Of a stretch of 64,000 nucleotides of DNA, positions 34,567-43,541 are shown piece after piece. Source of the stretch: Bacillota bacterium (GTDB lineage Bacteria > Bacillota > UBA4882 > UBA8346); the NCBI GenBank assembly GCA_023394955.1, contig JAEWZY010000050.1, positions 1 through 64,000 on the forward strand, given 5' to 3'. How positions within the stretch are numbered: the first letter of the stretch is position 1; every line of letters starts with the position of its first letter. The notes beneath the pieces are model-generated. The model had not been told where the DNA came from and did not search any database. It saw only the letters and a program-made list of their open reading frames with translations. The position numbers and the translations under genes were made by a program.

Positions 34567-34799
34567 AAATTATCCTCCTTACACTAATGCAATTTGGGGA
34601 CCTACCCCGGTCTATCTGGGGGAGGTGAAGGATGAAAATGAATCATAGTCCACCGTCATAAAAGATTCTACCTTAAGGGTTTGAATCCTTCATATTAATT
34701 CTTTTATAATGGGGCCTCCATTTAGATGTCGCTTCGTTAAAAAATGGTCCCGGCTTCAAATCCTGAAAGAACGGCTATCTGTTGTAGTTGAAATAATAA
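34567..34799. other. Intergenic region with hairpin and divergent promoter
   Basis: Contains a hairpin at 34600-34626 (ACCT-A-CCCC with GGGG-G-AGGT), near the orphan cheR start, and the plus-strand promoter listed separately. No gene is seen. Confidence 0.4.
34681..34710 (+). promoter_or_regulatory. Plus-strand promoter with no intact gene behind it
   Basis: TTGAAT, 18 bases, perfect TATAAT. The next plus-strand coding gene is over 6 kb away, so a transcript from here would be non-coding or cover the remnant at 34800-34934, and then run antisense to the gene at 34931. Confidence 0.4.
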
Positions 34800-34934
34800 A
34801 TAGGCGAAGCACTGTCCTATCAAGCAGTGGAAAATTTAGTTAATCAGTCTAAAGAGCGGGGACCAAGCGGACCTTCGATCCAGGAAGGGTTAATTGCCAT
34901 TCCGGCTAAATTATCAATTAATCTTAGGTTTTAG
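34800..34934 (+). pseudogene. Possible C-terminal gene remnant
   Basis: A 44-codon frame without a start codon, directly preceded by two in-frame TAA codons, ends in a protein-like sequence (GPSGPSIQEGLIAIPAKLS, then INLRF and a stop). Composition looks coding, but the parent family is not recognised. It could equally be chance. Confidence 0.25.
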
Positions 34935-35461
34935 ATAAATTTTTGAAGATCAAAAGTATTTTTTTCATCTAATTTAATTTGATATCTTTCTCCGATCTTT
35001 ACTTCAACCGGGATACACCAACAAAGGATAGTACCGTTAGATTTCAGAGCCACCTTGGTTATTACCCACTTTTGGCCTCCCGGTTCATTGGAACCCATCG
35101 AAAATTCATTTTCGCTATTGGGTGGTAATAGACCCACTTTTTCCCCGGTTACTTTCTTGAAAATAGCATCCCAGGCTACTTGTAGGTTTATTAATATATC
35201 ATCATTGAGTTTTGGGTTGCTGCGTAAGAACGCTAGATTGGCCTTAAACATAGGTAGGGGATCTTCATTAACAATCGCATATTGGATGGCTGAGGGGTAA
35301 AGATCGTTTACCTCCGTAACAAACATAATCGTCCAGGTTTCCAGTTGGACCTTTTTAATATCTTCCTCTGTCAAAGCCGTCGCGCCGGTGTTAACAATTC
35401 CAAGCAAGAAAACGCTAAGTAGGAATAACAAAACGATTCGTGGGCATTTCATAAGTTTCAC
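34931..35461 (-). CDS. Small secreted protein of unknown function
   Basis: 176 residues. Signal peptide (MKCPRIVLLFLLSVFLLGIVN from residue 4, cut near TGATA-L). The mature part has helices (LTEEDIKKVQLETW, NLQVAWDAIFKKVTG) then strands, with two Cys close together (ILCWCIP). No family recognised. Located between the orphan cheR and a nitroreductase, with no evident functional link. Confidence 0.6.
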   Translation of the reverse strand: MKLMKCPRIVLLFLLSVFLLGIVNTGATALTEEDIKKVQLETWTIMFVTEVNDLYPSAIQYAIVNEDPLPMFKANLAFLRSNPKLNDDILINLQVAWDAIFKKVTGEKVGLLPPNSENEFSMGSNEPGGQKWVITKVALKSNGTILCWCIPVEVKIGERYQIKLDEKNTFDLQKFI

Positions 35462-35495
35462 CTCGAATAAGTTCTTATCAAAAGAGGATTATTTT

Positions 35496-36113
35496 CTAGT
35501 TTAATTGTTTGATAATCACATTTAACGGCCGCTTTTCCGGTCCCCTACTTTCTTTGGCTGCATATCCAATAGGAATGACCGCCATAAACTCTCCCTTCGG
35601 TTCTCCGAGTAGTTCCAATACTTCATCTTTAATTAAAAATAATATACCCAGCCAAACCGTTGCTAAGCCCAAAGAAGTAGCAGCCAACAATAAACTTTGG
35701 ACTGCCGCGGCGGAGCTTTGAATCTCCATAGTTCTAAAAAAGTCAAGGGCCCGCTCCCGCCCAGTTTGGAATAGTTTGGTTCCGTGGTCGATTAAATCGC
35801 CTGTGTTAGCTACAGCCACTACCACCGGCGCGCTAGCAATAGACCTAGAGGCCATCCTAAGTAAAACCGAAGAAGATTTAGGAAATACAGCAGCCTTTGA
35901 ATTAACCAGCTCTACCAGTTCCCGTTTCTTCTCACCCCTAATGATAATAAAACGCCAGGATTGTTGGTTGTGGGCTGAGGGGGCCATATTGGCCGCATTG
36001 AGGATTATTTGTAAGTAATCATCGGGAATAAGTTGACTGGTAAACATTCTGATACTATGCCTTCGTTTTATAGTCTCCAAAGTTTGATTCCATAATGTAC
36101 TATTAATTGACAT
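35496..36113 (-). CDS. Nitroreductase family flavoprotein
   Basis: 205 residues, FMN-dependent NAD(P)H oxidoreductase fold. RRHSIRMFTSQLIPDDYLQIIL and AANMAPSAHNQQSWRFIII mark FMN binding; SLLLAATSLGLATVWLG and GYAAKESRGPEKRP are the C-terminal family motifs. Substrate unknown (nitroaromatics, quinones or similar). ATG 36113 follows GGGGTGAT; the frame is open nine codons further. Confidence 0.88.
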   Translation of the reverse strand: MSINSTLWNQTLETIKRRHSIRMFTSQLIPDDYLQIILNAANMAPSAHNQQSWRFIIIRGEKKRELVELVNSKAAVFPKSSSVLLRMASRSIASAPVVVAVANTGDLIDHGTKLFQTGRERALDFFRTMEIQSSAAAVQSLLLAATSLGLATVWLGILFLIKDEVLELLGEPKGEFMAVIPIGYAAKESRGPEKRPLNVIIKQLN

Positions 36114-36267
36114 AAAAGCAATCACCCCTATGGAAACCATTTTAACACGAACTTCTAGTTCTGGTCATTAACAATTCTTGAATATCAGTTAAATATTAAC
36201 TATACCTTATAATTAAACAATATGGCATGTATTAAAAAAACCAGAGTAGATCAGTGTACTATTTTTG

Positions 36268-37143
36268 TCAAAATGATCTTCTTCTTAATAATAGGTCGAA
36301 AGCGGACAACCTTCGTTCAATAGTACTTGGCCCGGTAATCGGTGAATCCGGTTTGACCACCAATTGGGCGCCTGAGTCGTAATACGGATCGGAAAGTTTC
36401 ACTTTCTTTCGGAACGGCTGAAAATCGTTTGTCCCAGCCCAAAACCCGTCATATGCTTGGGCAAGCAAGCCTTTAACCGCTCCGTTCCATGGGATATTTA
36501 TCAGAAGACATTTAATATCCAAACGTTCGCAAAGGGCTTTGGCTAACTCGACTTCGAAACCGGTCAACTGGTTTTGTTGATCATAATAACAAAAGGGGGA
36601 ATTATTAAAGACCATGCCGAATCCGATCATGCCTTTTTGGCGGACTTTATCCCAGGAACCATCCTTAGGCCTTATTTGAAAGGTTCTTGCGGTGCGCTTG
36701 ATCTCTTGATTTTGGTCAATGCCGAAATATTTTAAACTGAGCCGCTGATAGGTTCCGTCTTCAACTAATTCTAATAGAGCCTGGTTAAATTTTTGACGAA
36801 GAGCGTCATCCTCCGGTTTAAAAGCAACTCTCCCTTTGCTATGAGTCAATCGTTCCCCGGCTAATTTTAATTCTCTTTTTATTGATTGGTTCTTAATATT
36901 TAAGATGGATAAATAGTCCATGATAACAACGTCAACTTTTTCGGCTTCCAAATCAGCCAAGGCCTTGAGATAGTCGTGGTATTCAAGGTAATCCCGCACA
37001 TTTCTTAACCTACGGATCTGGTCTTCCGCTTTGATCCCCATAACAACAGCAACAGTCCATCCGGGACGGCTTTTGAGGGTTAATAGAAGCGAGGCTATAA
37101 TGATGATAAAAATAATGAAGAAAACTTTTTCCTTAAAATTCAT
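36268..37143 (-). CDS. Membrane-anchored solute-binding protein with swapped lobes
   Basis: 291 residues. One N-terminal membrane helix (about 6-22). Residues 28-142 match the second lobe of a family-3 (amino-acid type) binding protein: TVAVVMGIKAEDQIR, KVDVVIMDYLSIL, and the usual C-terminal ending ALLELVEDGTYQRLSLKYFG. Residues 164-270 match the first lobe: IGFGMVFNNSPFCYYDQQNQ, LTGFEVELAKALCERL, and SDPYYDSGAQLVVK. So the lobe order is 2-1, as in a circular permutant or two trimmed tandem domains. ATG 37143 has TTGGAG upstream. No ABC permease is near. A T-rich hairpin follows (36233-36263). Confidence 0.7.
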   Translation of the reverse strand: MNFKEKVFFIIFIIIIASLLLTLKSRPGWTVAVVMGIKAEDQIRRLRNVRDYLEYHDYLKALADLEAEKVDVVIMDYLSILNIKNQSIKRELKLAGERLTHSKGRVAFKPEDDALRQKFNQALLELVEDGTYQRLSLKYFGIDQNQEIKRTARTFQIRPKDGSWDKVRQKGMIGFGMVFNNSPFCYYDQQNQLTGFEVELAKALCERLDIKCLLINIPWNGAVKGLLAQAYDGFWAGTNDFQPFRKKVKLSDPYYDSGAQLVVKPDSPITGPSTIERRLSAFDLLLRRRSF

Positions 37144-37501
37144 CGGCCTTGTCTCCAAGAAAAGTAATTAGGTTTGCCTCTCTTTCTTAAACCGGCGGCT
37201 TAATTAATAGGGGAAAAAGATTATTAAACCGTGATACTATAATGGCTTTAAAAATGGCTTTAAAATTAAAGCGCCGATACACTATTTACTGTGCCGGTTA
37301 TCCAAAGGATGAAGTTTGATTGCCAAACTTAAGCGAAACAGGACAAATTGTTCAAAAGATGCATCAATTATAACTTAGTGTTCATATTCAGTCAAATTTA
37401 GCATCCTTATGGTTCGATTGGATCCATTTAAACTCCGGTATTAATATTTTCGGCAAAAATCCGAAATACCATGAAGGAGCTTGATTTTATCTACCAAATA
37501 T

Positions 37502-37531
37502 AAAAGCCGGGAAAATCCTTTCCCGGCTTTT
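37502..37531 (-). terminator. Terminator for the esterase gene
   Basis: AAAAGCCGGGAAA and TTTCCCGGCTTTT, perfect 13-bp stem with a 4-base loop. The rest of the gap 37144-37501 shows only a 12-base direct repeat ATGGCTTTAAAA (37242-37265 area) and no gene. Confidence 0.8.
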
Positions 37532-37553
37532 AATCCTTGCAGCTCTTGCTTTA

Positions 37554-38549
37554 CTATTTAATGATACCGATCGCTTTCAACCATTGGCCACAAAGCAACG
37601 GCCATTGTTCACAGGTTTTACCGTGAGTGAACCGGATTGAGTATCCATGGCCGCCATCTTTAAAGAGATGCATTTCTGCTGAAACTCTTGCTTTTTTCAA
37701 TCCCAAATAAAAATTGATCGAATTTTCGATTGGCACCGAACGGTCGTCACCGGCATGCATAATAAATGTCTGAGGTGTATCTTTGGTGACATGTAACTCA
37801 TTGGAATAAGCGTCGATCTGTTCCTTAGCGGGTTGTACGCCCAGAAGTTGGGTACGGGAACCTAGATGAACGTATTCGTCCTTCATGGTGACGACCGGAT
37901 AACCGAGGATTAAAAAGTCGGGCTTAGCATTGACTTCATCGATGTCGTCAATGGGTTGGTAAATCATCTGATTATATTTTACCGCCAAACTGGAGGCGAC
38001 ATGCCCCCCGGCGGAGAATCCCATAACACCGATGCGGTTGGGATCAATGCCCCATGCCGGGGCATTTTTACGGATTAGCCTCAAGGCCCGTTGGGCATCC
38101 TGGAGTGGCGCGTCGGCGCCCGGGCGATGCCCTTCTCCGGGTAAACGGTAACGCAGGACAAAGAGGGTGATCCCTAAAGAATTAAGCCAAGGGGCAAGCT
38201 CGTCCCCTTCCTTATCGACGACCACTCGCTGATATCCTCCGCCGGGAGCGGCTATAATCCCGGCGCCGTTGGGTTTTGCTGACAAATGTACAGTTAGCGA
38301 GGGGTTAGTAATTTTCCATACGAACCGGTCATTACCCTCTGCCGGATTATTACTGCGCTCGATTATTTCTTCGCTTAAGGATAAGCCTTCCGAACCAGGA
38401 GCGGTGTCCGACCACAGATTAATCGTTTGTCCGTCCCTAAGAGGCAGATCTAAATCAACTGCGGATATTGGGATAATTAAGATTTTTTCAAAAAAGAAGA
38501 TGGTTACCGCTATAGCATAAAGAGCCAGGACTAACGTTATGACATTCAT
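37554..38549 (-). CDS. Alpha/beta hydrolase, acetyl-xylan-esterase-like
   Basis: 331 residues. N-terminal hydrophobic signal/anchor, then INLWSDTAPGSEG, the oxyanion motif AAPGGGYQRV, the nucleophile Ser in GVMGFSAGGHVASSLA, and catalytic Asp and His near HAGDDRSVPI and FKDGGHGYSI. The PGGGY and GFSAGGH forms match carbohydrate acetyl esterases related to BD-FAE/Axe. It probably acts outside the membrane on acetylated polysaccharide. Monocistronic with a strong terminator. Confidence 0.85.
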   Translation of the reverse strand: MNVITLVLALYAIAVTIFFFEKILIIPISAVDLDLPLRDGQTINLWSDTAPGSEGLSLSEEIIERSNNPAEGNDRFVWKITNPSLTVHLSAKPNGAGIIAAPGGGYQRVVVDKEGDELAPWLNSLGITLFVLRYRLPGEGHRPGADAPLQDAQRALRLIRKNAPAWGIDPNRIGVMGFSAGGHVASSLAVKYNQMIYQPIDDIDEVNAKPDFLILGYPVVTMKDEYVHLGSRTQLLGVQPAKEQIDAYSNELHVTKDTPQTFIMHAGDDRSVPIENSINFYLGLKKARVSAEMHLFKDGGHGYSIRFTHGKTCEQWPLLCGQWLKAIGIIK

Positions 38550-38648
38550 CGCTTCTTCCTTTCTACTGTCAATTCTGATAATATATCTAATTACTACAAT
38601 GTGTCAATTGTAATTGAAGGGATAGTGCAATGTCGGCCTCAAGATTAT

Positions 38649-40775
38649 TTAATGCCGGAAAAGTTCCCGGAGCCATTTGAGGAAATAGCCTTTTTCCCGG
38701 CACAACTCGCAAATTTCGACCGGTTCTTCTCCCAGTAAAAAGGTTTCTTCTCCGGCGCGGCAATAAGGCCCGGGGAGTAGGCCGGTTCTTTTACAGATTT
38801 CGAGCTTGATGAAACGGTGTTTAGTGCAGTATTCGGTTGGTTCGGTCCCGGTTAAAAAGTATTCTGGAATTTGTTCGCAAAAGGATGTCGCCTTGGAGCC
38901 GGTTTCCTTACAAACCTGAATTTTGAGGACTTCATTAGGAATTATGAAATCTAGTTTAGGTTGTTCCGCTAAGGCTTTGCCGATGAAATCAGCCCAGATC
39001 GGAGCGGCGATTCGATTGCCTGAACCAGGAAGGGGTCGTTCATTATAATCGCAACCGACAAATACCGAAACCAATAAATCCGGCGTATATCCAATAAACC
39101 AAGCATCCCGGTTATCTTCGGTGGTTCCGGTTTTACCGGCCACGGGACGATTGATTAAACCCCGGATATTTGAGGCGGTCCCACCCGCCTCGAAGACACC
39201 GGTTAGCGCTTGGGTCACAAGATAAGCCACCCCGGGGTTTAGGACCCGAGGATAGGTTGTCGGGGCTTGATATAAAAGCTTGCCCTTTTGGTCGAAGATT
39301 CGCCGGATCGTGGTCGGCTGGATTTGATAGCCGCCATTGGCCAGGGGTATGTAAGCTTTGGTCAATTCTAAAGGGGAAACTTCTCCCGATCCCAATGCTA
39401 AGGAGAGCTGCTGGGGCAAAGTGGAAACAACCCCCAACCTTTTAGCCATATCCAGTACCGGTTCAAACCCGATCTGATTGAGTAATTTGACGGCGATGAC
39501 ATTGCTGGAACAGGCTAAAGCATCCCGTAACGATAACGGCCCCCGTTCGGCAGTTGACTGGTTATCAAGGGGTTGGTAGATTTGAGGCCCGATATTGTAA
39601 GATTGAGGCGTGGCATCAATCCGGCTACTCAAGGTATATCCTTCGTTAAGAGCCGCCGCATATAAGATCGGCTTAAAAGAGGATCCTGGTTGACGTTTGG
39701 CTTGGATGGCGCGGTTGAATTCGGATTTTTGATAGTCAGTCCCGCCAACCAAAGCCGCAATTTGACCGGTCCGGGGATCTACCGCAATTAAGGCGCCTTG
39801 AGGTTGGATCAAGCCGTTTTTATCATATAACAGCTTAGGTAAGCCTTTTTGGAGAGCCTTTTCGGCTAAAATTTGAAGCTTGAGATCTAAAGTCGACTCA
39901 ATCCTTAATCCTCCAGTATAGATAAGCCTTTGGGCTTTGGGGAAAATTTTATCCAGTTCCGCTTGGAGCAGATCTAAAAAATAAGGGGCGGGCTGGGTCT
40001 TTCTTTGTAAGCCGGGTAGATGCAACGATTGCCCGGAGTAGTGTTTGAATTCGGTTTCACTTAGATAGCTACAATCAACCATTCTTCGTAAAACTTGTTT
40101 AATCCTTTTTTGGGCTGAATCCCGATGGCTATATGGCGAGTAATATGCGGGCCCTTTTGGTAAACCGGCTAATAACGCCATTTCCGCTTGATTCAGTTCT
40201 CCCAAGTTCTTGTTGAAATAGGTCTGAGCCGCTACTTTGATTCCATAAGCGCCATGACCGAAGTAAATCTGGTTCAAATAGTTTTCAAAGATTTGATCTT
40301 TGGATAGATGCAATTCTACTTTGACGGTATAGAATAATTCTTTTAGCTTGCGAATAACTGTTCTTTTTTGGTTCAGATAAGCGTTTTTGACCAATTGTTG
40401 AGTGATAGTGCTCGCCCCTTGTTCAAGGCGTTGGTGAATTACGTTAGTGATTAGGGCTTTACCGATCCGTCCTAGATTAATACCGCGATGTTGGTAAAAA
40501 CGATGGTCTTCCACGGCTAGGAATGCTTGGCGTAGAAAAAGCGGAGTTTCAGCCAGGGGAACCGGGAGACGGTTTTGTAAATAAAAAGTAGCCGCTAAAT
40601 TCTGACGGCAATCGTATACTTCGGAAGCTGTCGGAGTTAAAGAATATGGCAATGGGAGATAAAAAAAGACTAGGGTTGCAACTGAAAGGGTAAAGATTAG
40701 AAACAGGAGCGTTTGGTTCCAGGAAAGTTTGGCGGCGGGTATTTTATCCCAGTATTGTTTAATACGGCTTAACAT
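38649..40775 (-). CDS. Class A penicillin-binding protein (PBP1) with Cys-repeat tail
   Basis: 708 residues. Membrane helix (about 22-44), GT51 glycosyltransferase (AVEDHRFYQHRGINL with catalytic Glu; GASTITQQLVKNAYL), then transpeptidase with SSFK (catalytic Ser), SSN and KTGTT. It polymerises and crosslinks peptidoglycan. The last about 95 residues contain two repeats of the form C.(E/R)TG......(F/Y)C...E..(F/L).GTEP...C, eight Cys in all, perhaps disulfide-linked or metal-binding. Start at ATG 40775 follows AGGAAAGGG; the longer frame to 40829 is not supported. Confidence 0.92.
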   Translation of the reverse strand: MLSRIKQYWDKIPAAKLSWNQTLLFLIFTLSVATLVFFYLPLPYSLTPTASEVYDCRQNLAATFYLQNRLPVPLAETPLFLRQAFLAVEDHRFYQHRGINLGRIGKALITNVIHQRLEQGASTITQQLVKNAYLNQKRTVIRKLKELFYTVKVELHLSKDQIFENYLNQIYFGHGAYGIKVAAQTYFNKNLGELNQAEMALLAGLPKGPAYYSPYSHRDSAQKRIKQVLRRMVDCSYLSETEFKHYSGQSLHLPGLQRKTQPAPYFLDLLQAELDKIFPKAQRLIYTGGLRIESTLDLKLQILAEKALQKGLPKLLYDKNGLIQPQGALIAVDPRTGQIAALVGGTDYQKSEFNRAIQAKRQPGSSFKPILYAAALNEGYTLSSRIDATPQSYNIGPQIYQPLDNQSTAERGPLSLRDALACSSNVIAVKLLNQIGFEPVLDMAKRLGVVSTLPQQLSLALGSGEVSPLELTKAYIPLANGGYQIQPTTIRRIFDQKGKLLYQAPTTYPRVLNPGVAYLVTQALTGVFEAGGTASNIRGLINRPVAGKTGTTEDNRDAWFIGYTPDLLVSVFVGCDYNERPLPGSGNRIAAPIWADFIGKALAEQPKLDFIIPNEVLKIQVCKETGSKATSFCEQIPEYFLTGTEPTEYCTKHRFIKLEICKRTGLLPGPYCRAGEETFLLGEEPVEICELCREKGYFLKWLRELFRH

Positions 40776-40960
40776 CAAAATCCCTTTCCTACAGATCAAT
40801 AATTGAATATTTGCGAATAACTCATTCATTTTTACAGGCGTCAGTTTATAATTATGTCCTTACTATCCGTTTTTATGAGATTATTTGTGTACAAGCGCAA
40901 CAATTAGCCGGGCAAGTATTGGTTTAAGAATTAAATGATTCAAGAAAATCGCATCTTAAT

Positions 40961-40968
40961 CCGATAAA
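40961..40968 (+). promoter_or_regulatory. Sigma-28-like -10 box before the che operon
   Basis: CCGATAAA resembles the GCCGATAA box used by SigD/FliA in motility genes. The -35 region (TAAA expected 15 bases upstream) is poor, so this is only suggestive. Confidence 0.3.
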
Positions 40969-41014
40969 TTAAAGAGAATCCTCAATTTCATTAATCTTCT
41001 TGGAGTCTCCGTTG

Positions 41015-41518
41015 ATGTTGAACGCTAAAAAAGTAGTAACCATTTATAGTGGTAATTATTATGTCTCAAATGATCCCGAAGTAGTAATCTATACTTTGCT
41101 CGGTTCATGTATCGCCGTTTGTTTATTTGATGCCCAAAAGAGAATCGGCGGGATGAATCATTTTATGTTGCCACGACAAAGTCCGTATTCTTATAAGTCT
41201 AAAGGTTCAACGCCGGGTTGGTTTGGTTCGGATTCTCTCGATTTATTGATTGGCGAAATTTTAAAAATGGGAGGTTCTCTTTCCCATCTCAAAGCTAAAG
41301 TCTTTGGTGGAGCACAAGTGGTTGAGAACCTTGACCTCTCAAATGCCAATGTTTCAACCTCCAATATTAACTTCACCCTTGATTATCTCGGAGAGAAAAA
41401 GATACCGGTAATCGCCAAAGATGTAGGTGGTTACTCCGGACGAAAGGTTTTTTATAAATTAGAGGACAATTCAGTTATGGTCCAGCGCTTGGAGAAGGAG
41501 CTGAAGTCTGATGGGTGA
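41015..41518 (+). CDS. cheD: Chemoreceptor glutamine deamidase CheD
   Basis: 167 residues. The catalytic Cys in LLGSCIAVCLFD and His in GGMNHFMLPRQ are present, with the FGGAQV and NINFTLDYLGEKKIPV motifs. CheD deamidates receptor glutamines and, in Bacillota, works with CheC. No CheC is in this operon. First gene of cheD-cheA-cheW-cheR-cheB. ATG 41015 has TTGGAG upstream; overlaps cheA by 8 bases. Confidence 0.9.
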   Translation: MLNAKKVVTIYSGNYYVSNDPEVVIYTLLGSCIAVCLFDAQKRIGGMNHFMLPRQSPYSYKSKGSTPGWFGSDSLDLLIGEILKMGGSLSHLKAKVFGGAQVVENLDLSNANVSTSNINFTLDYLGEKKIPVIAKDVGGYSGRKVFYKLEDNSVMVQRLEKELKSDG

Positions 41519-43508
41519 TACAGCCACCAATATGAAAGAATCTTTAGTATTCTTGTTTAAGAATGAAACCCGTGAACAGTTGGAACGGTTTACTGAGATC
41601 CTTCTGGAGCTGGAGCAAAATCCAGATAAACAAAGCGAAGTCGTTAATGAGTTATTTCGGTTAGCCCACAATATAAAGGGCTCTTCCGGAATGATGGGGC
41701 TGAATGTTCTTAAAGACACAATGCATTCAGTGGAAAATTTATTTGACGGAGTTCGTAAGACGGTCTTCCGGTTGGATGAGACTAAGATCGATAAATTAAT
41801 TCAATATTGCGACGAAGTTCTCGAATATATTGAAGGCGGTTGTTGGGATCAGGAGGATCAAATTAGCCGTTGGACGGAAGAGTTTAATTATCAAACCGGA
41901 CAAGAGAATTTACCGCAAGACCGCTATAATAACATCCTGACCCTAGATGATTCGGAAAAACAAGAGGTTGCCTTGTGGCAAAGTTCCGGAAAAGATGTTT
42001 ACGGGGTAGAAGTCCAATTCTCCCTTGATGCAGTGATGAAATCCGCATCGGCATTAGTCTTTGTTAAATATTTAGAAAAGTATGGTTCCATTTTTAAAAT
42101 GGTTCCGCCCCTTCAAGAGCTTGCGGGGGAGAAATTTGATATCCTTAAAGCGGTTTTATTAGTTGAAAGACCCTTGACACCCGAACAAGAAAAGACCATT
42201 GCCACTTATCCGGTTAATGACGCCTTAGAGACTAGGCTCCGGAAATGGGTTTATCGTCCGGAAGAGGCGAAAACTAATAGCGACACTAATACCAATACCA
42301 ACCCAAATTTCTCGCCGGAGCATCAGGAACATTTGGCCCTAGCTACCTATGACCGTACTATTAGGGTGGAGTCGTCAAAAATTGACAAACTCCTTAATAA
42401 TGTAGGTGAATTGCTTAATATCAAAGCTAATTTGGTTCAATTAACTCAATTAGGCTATCAGGGTCAGAACACTTGGAACCAACTGATTAAAACAGTCCAA
42501 AAATTGGAACAGGTTACCACTTGTTTTCAAGAAGATATAATTGATTTACGAATGGTCCCGGTACGACAACTTTTCTCGCGTTTTCCCAAGATTATCCGGG
42601 ATGTGGCTAAAAAAAGAGAAAAACTGGTTGAACTTAGTGTTTTTGGTGAAGATACGGAAATTGATAAGCAAATGGCTGAGAATTTGGTTGACCCCTTAAC
42701 CCATGTCATCCGGAATGCGGTTGACCATGGATTGGAAAGCAAAGAACAACGGCTGGCCAAGGGTAAAACGGAAGTGGGGCGGATCAAAATAGGGGCCTAC
42801 CAGGATGGCGATTATATCGTAATCAGCGTCAGCGACGATGGAAAAGGGCTTGATGTTGATAAGATTAAGGAAAAAGCCGTTAAAAACGGTATTATTAAGG
42901 CTAACGATAAAATCAGTGACGAAGAAGCTTATAAGTTAGTATTCGCTCCCGGATTTTCCACCGTCGATGCCATAAGCGATATTTCCGGACGCGGAGTGGG
43001 GCTGGATGTCGTTTTAAGCAGTATTAACGCTTTAAAAGGAGATGTTGAAGTCGATACCCGGTTGAACCAGGGGACTACCTTCAACCTTAAAGTACCGTTA
43101 ACTTTGGCTATAATTCAAGCTTTACTGGTTAAGGCTGGCAATCAACCCTTTGGGATACCATCCGGTGATGTTTTAGAAAGTTTGATGATTGAAAAAGATC
43201 AGATTCATTACGTTGGGGAACAGCAGGTTTTCACCTTGCGCCAGGAAGCTTTTCCAATAGTAGATCTTAGAGAGTTATTTGGTTTTGAAACATCCGCCGC
43301 TATGGAGGAAATTCCGTTGGTGGTGTTTAGAAACGGCCGTGGCAAGATGGGTTTAATTGTTGATGAATTAATCGGTCAAGAAGAAATCGTAATCAAGCAG
43401 ATTAACCCCGCATTTCCGAACAATCCGAAGATCGCCGGGGCTGCCATTTTAGGCGGCGGTGAAATAGCGTTAATTATCAATATCCATAGTTTTCAAACAA
43501 ACACCTAA
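41511..43508 (+). CDS. cheA: Chemotaxis histidine kinase CheA
   Basis: 665 residues. HPt domain with phospho-His53 (LAHNIKGSSGMMG), a P2-like region (about 145-255), dimerisation helices (SSKIDKLLNNVGELLNIKAN), HATPase with the N box (HVIRNAVDHGLES) and G boxes (VSDDGKGLDV, GRGVGLDVV), and a C-terminal CheW-like domain. A Thr/Asn-rich linker (SDTNTNTNPN, about 260-270) precedes the kinase core. It phosphorylates CheY and CheB on receptor signals. Operon member with overlapping starts. Confidence 0.94.
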   Translation: MGDTATNMKESLVFLFKNETREQLERFTEILLELEQNPDKQSEVVNELFRLAHNIKGSSGMMGLNVLKDTMHSVENLFDGVRKTVFRLDETKIDKLIQYCDEVLEYIEGGCWDQEDQISRWTEEFNYQTGQENLPQDRYNNILTLDDSEKQEVALWQSSGKDVYGVEVQFSLDAVMKSASALVFVKYLEKYGSIFKMVPPLQELAGEKFDILKAVLLVERPLTPEQEKTIATYPVNDALETRLRKWVYRPEEAKTNSDTNTNTNPNFSPEHQEHLALATYDRTIRVESSKIDKLLNNVGELLNIKANLVQLTQLGYQGQNTWNQLIKTVQKLEQVTTCFQEDIIDLRMVPVRQLFSRFPKIIRDVAKKREKLVELSVFGEDTEIDKQMAENLVDPLTHVIRNAVDHGLESKEQRLAKGKTEVGRIKIGAYQDGDYIVISVSDDGKGLDVDKIKEKAVKNGIIKANDKISDEEAYKLVFAPGFSTVDAISDISGRGVGLDVVLSSINALKGDVEVDTRLNQGTTFNLKVPLTLAIIQALLVKAGNQPFGIPSGDVLESLMIEKDQIHYVGEQQVFTLRQEAFPIVDLRELFGFETSAAMEEIPLVVFRNGRGKMGLIVDELIGQEEIVIKQINPAFPNNPKIAGAAILGGGEIALIINIHSFQTNT

Positions 43509-43541
43509 GCTTGATGGGGAGTGCTGGGGAGGTTTTGGTTA

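Noticed and set aside
36229..36310. Frameshift truncating the binding-protein gene
   Set aside because: No continuation of lobe-2 sequence was found in other frames downstream, and a T-rich hairpin follows the stop, so the end seems genuine.
37380..37485. Protein-like frame in the gap before the esterase terminator
   Set aside because: No start codon or ribosome binding site, and no family resemblance; probably chance.
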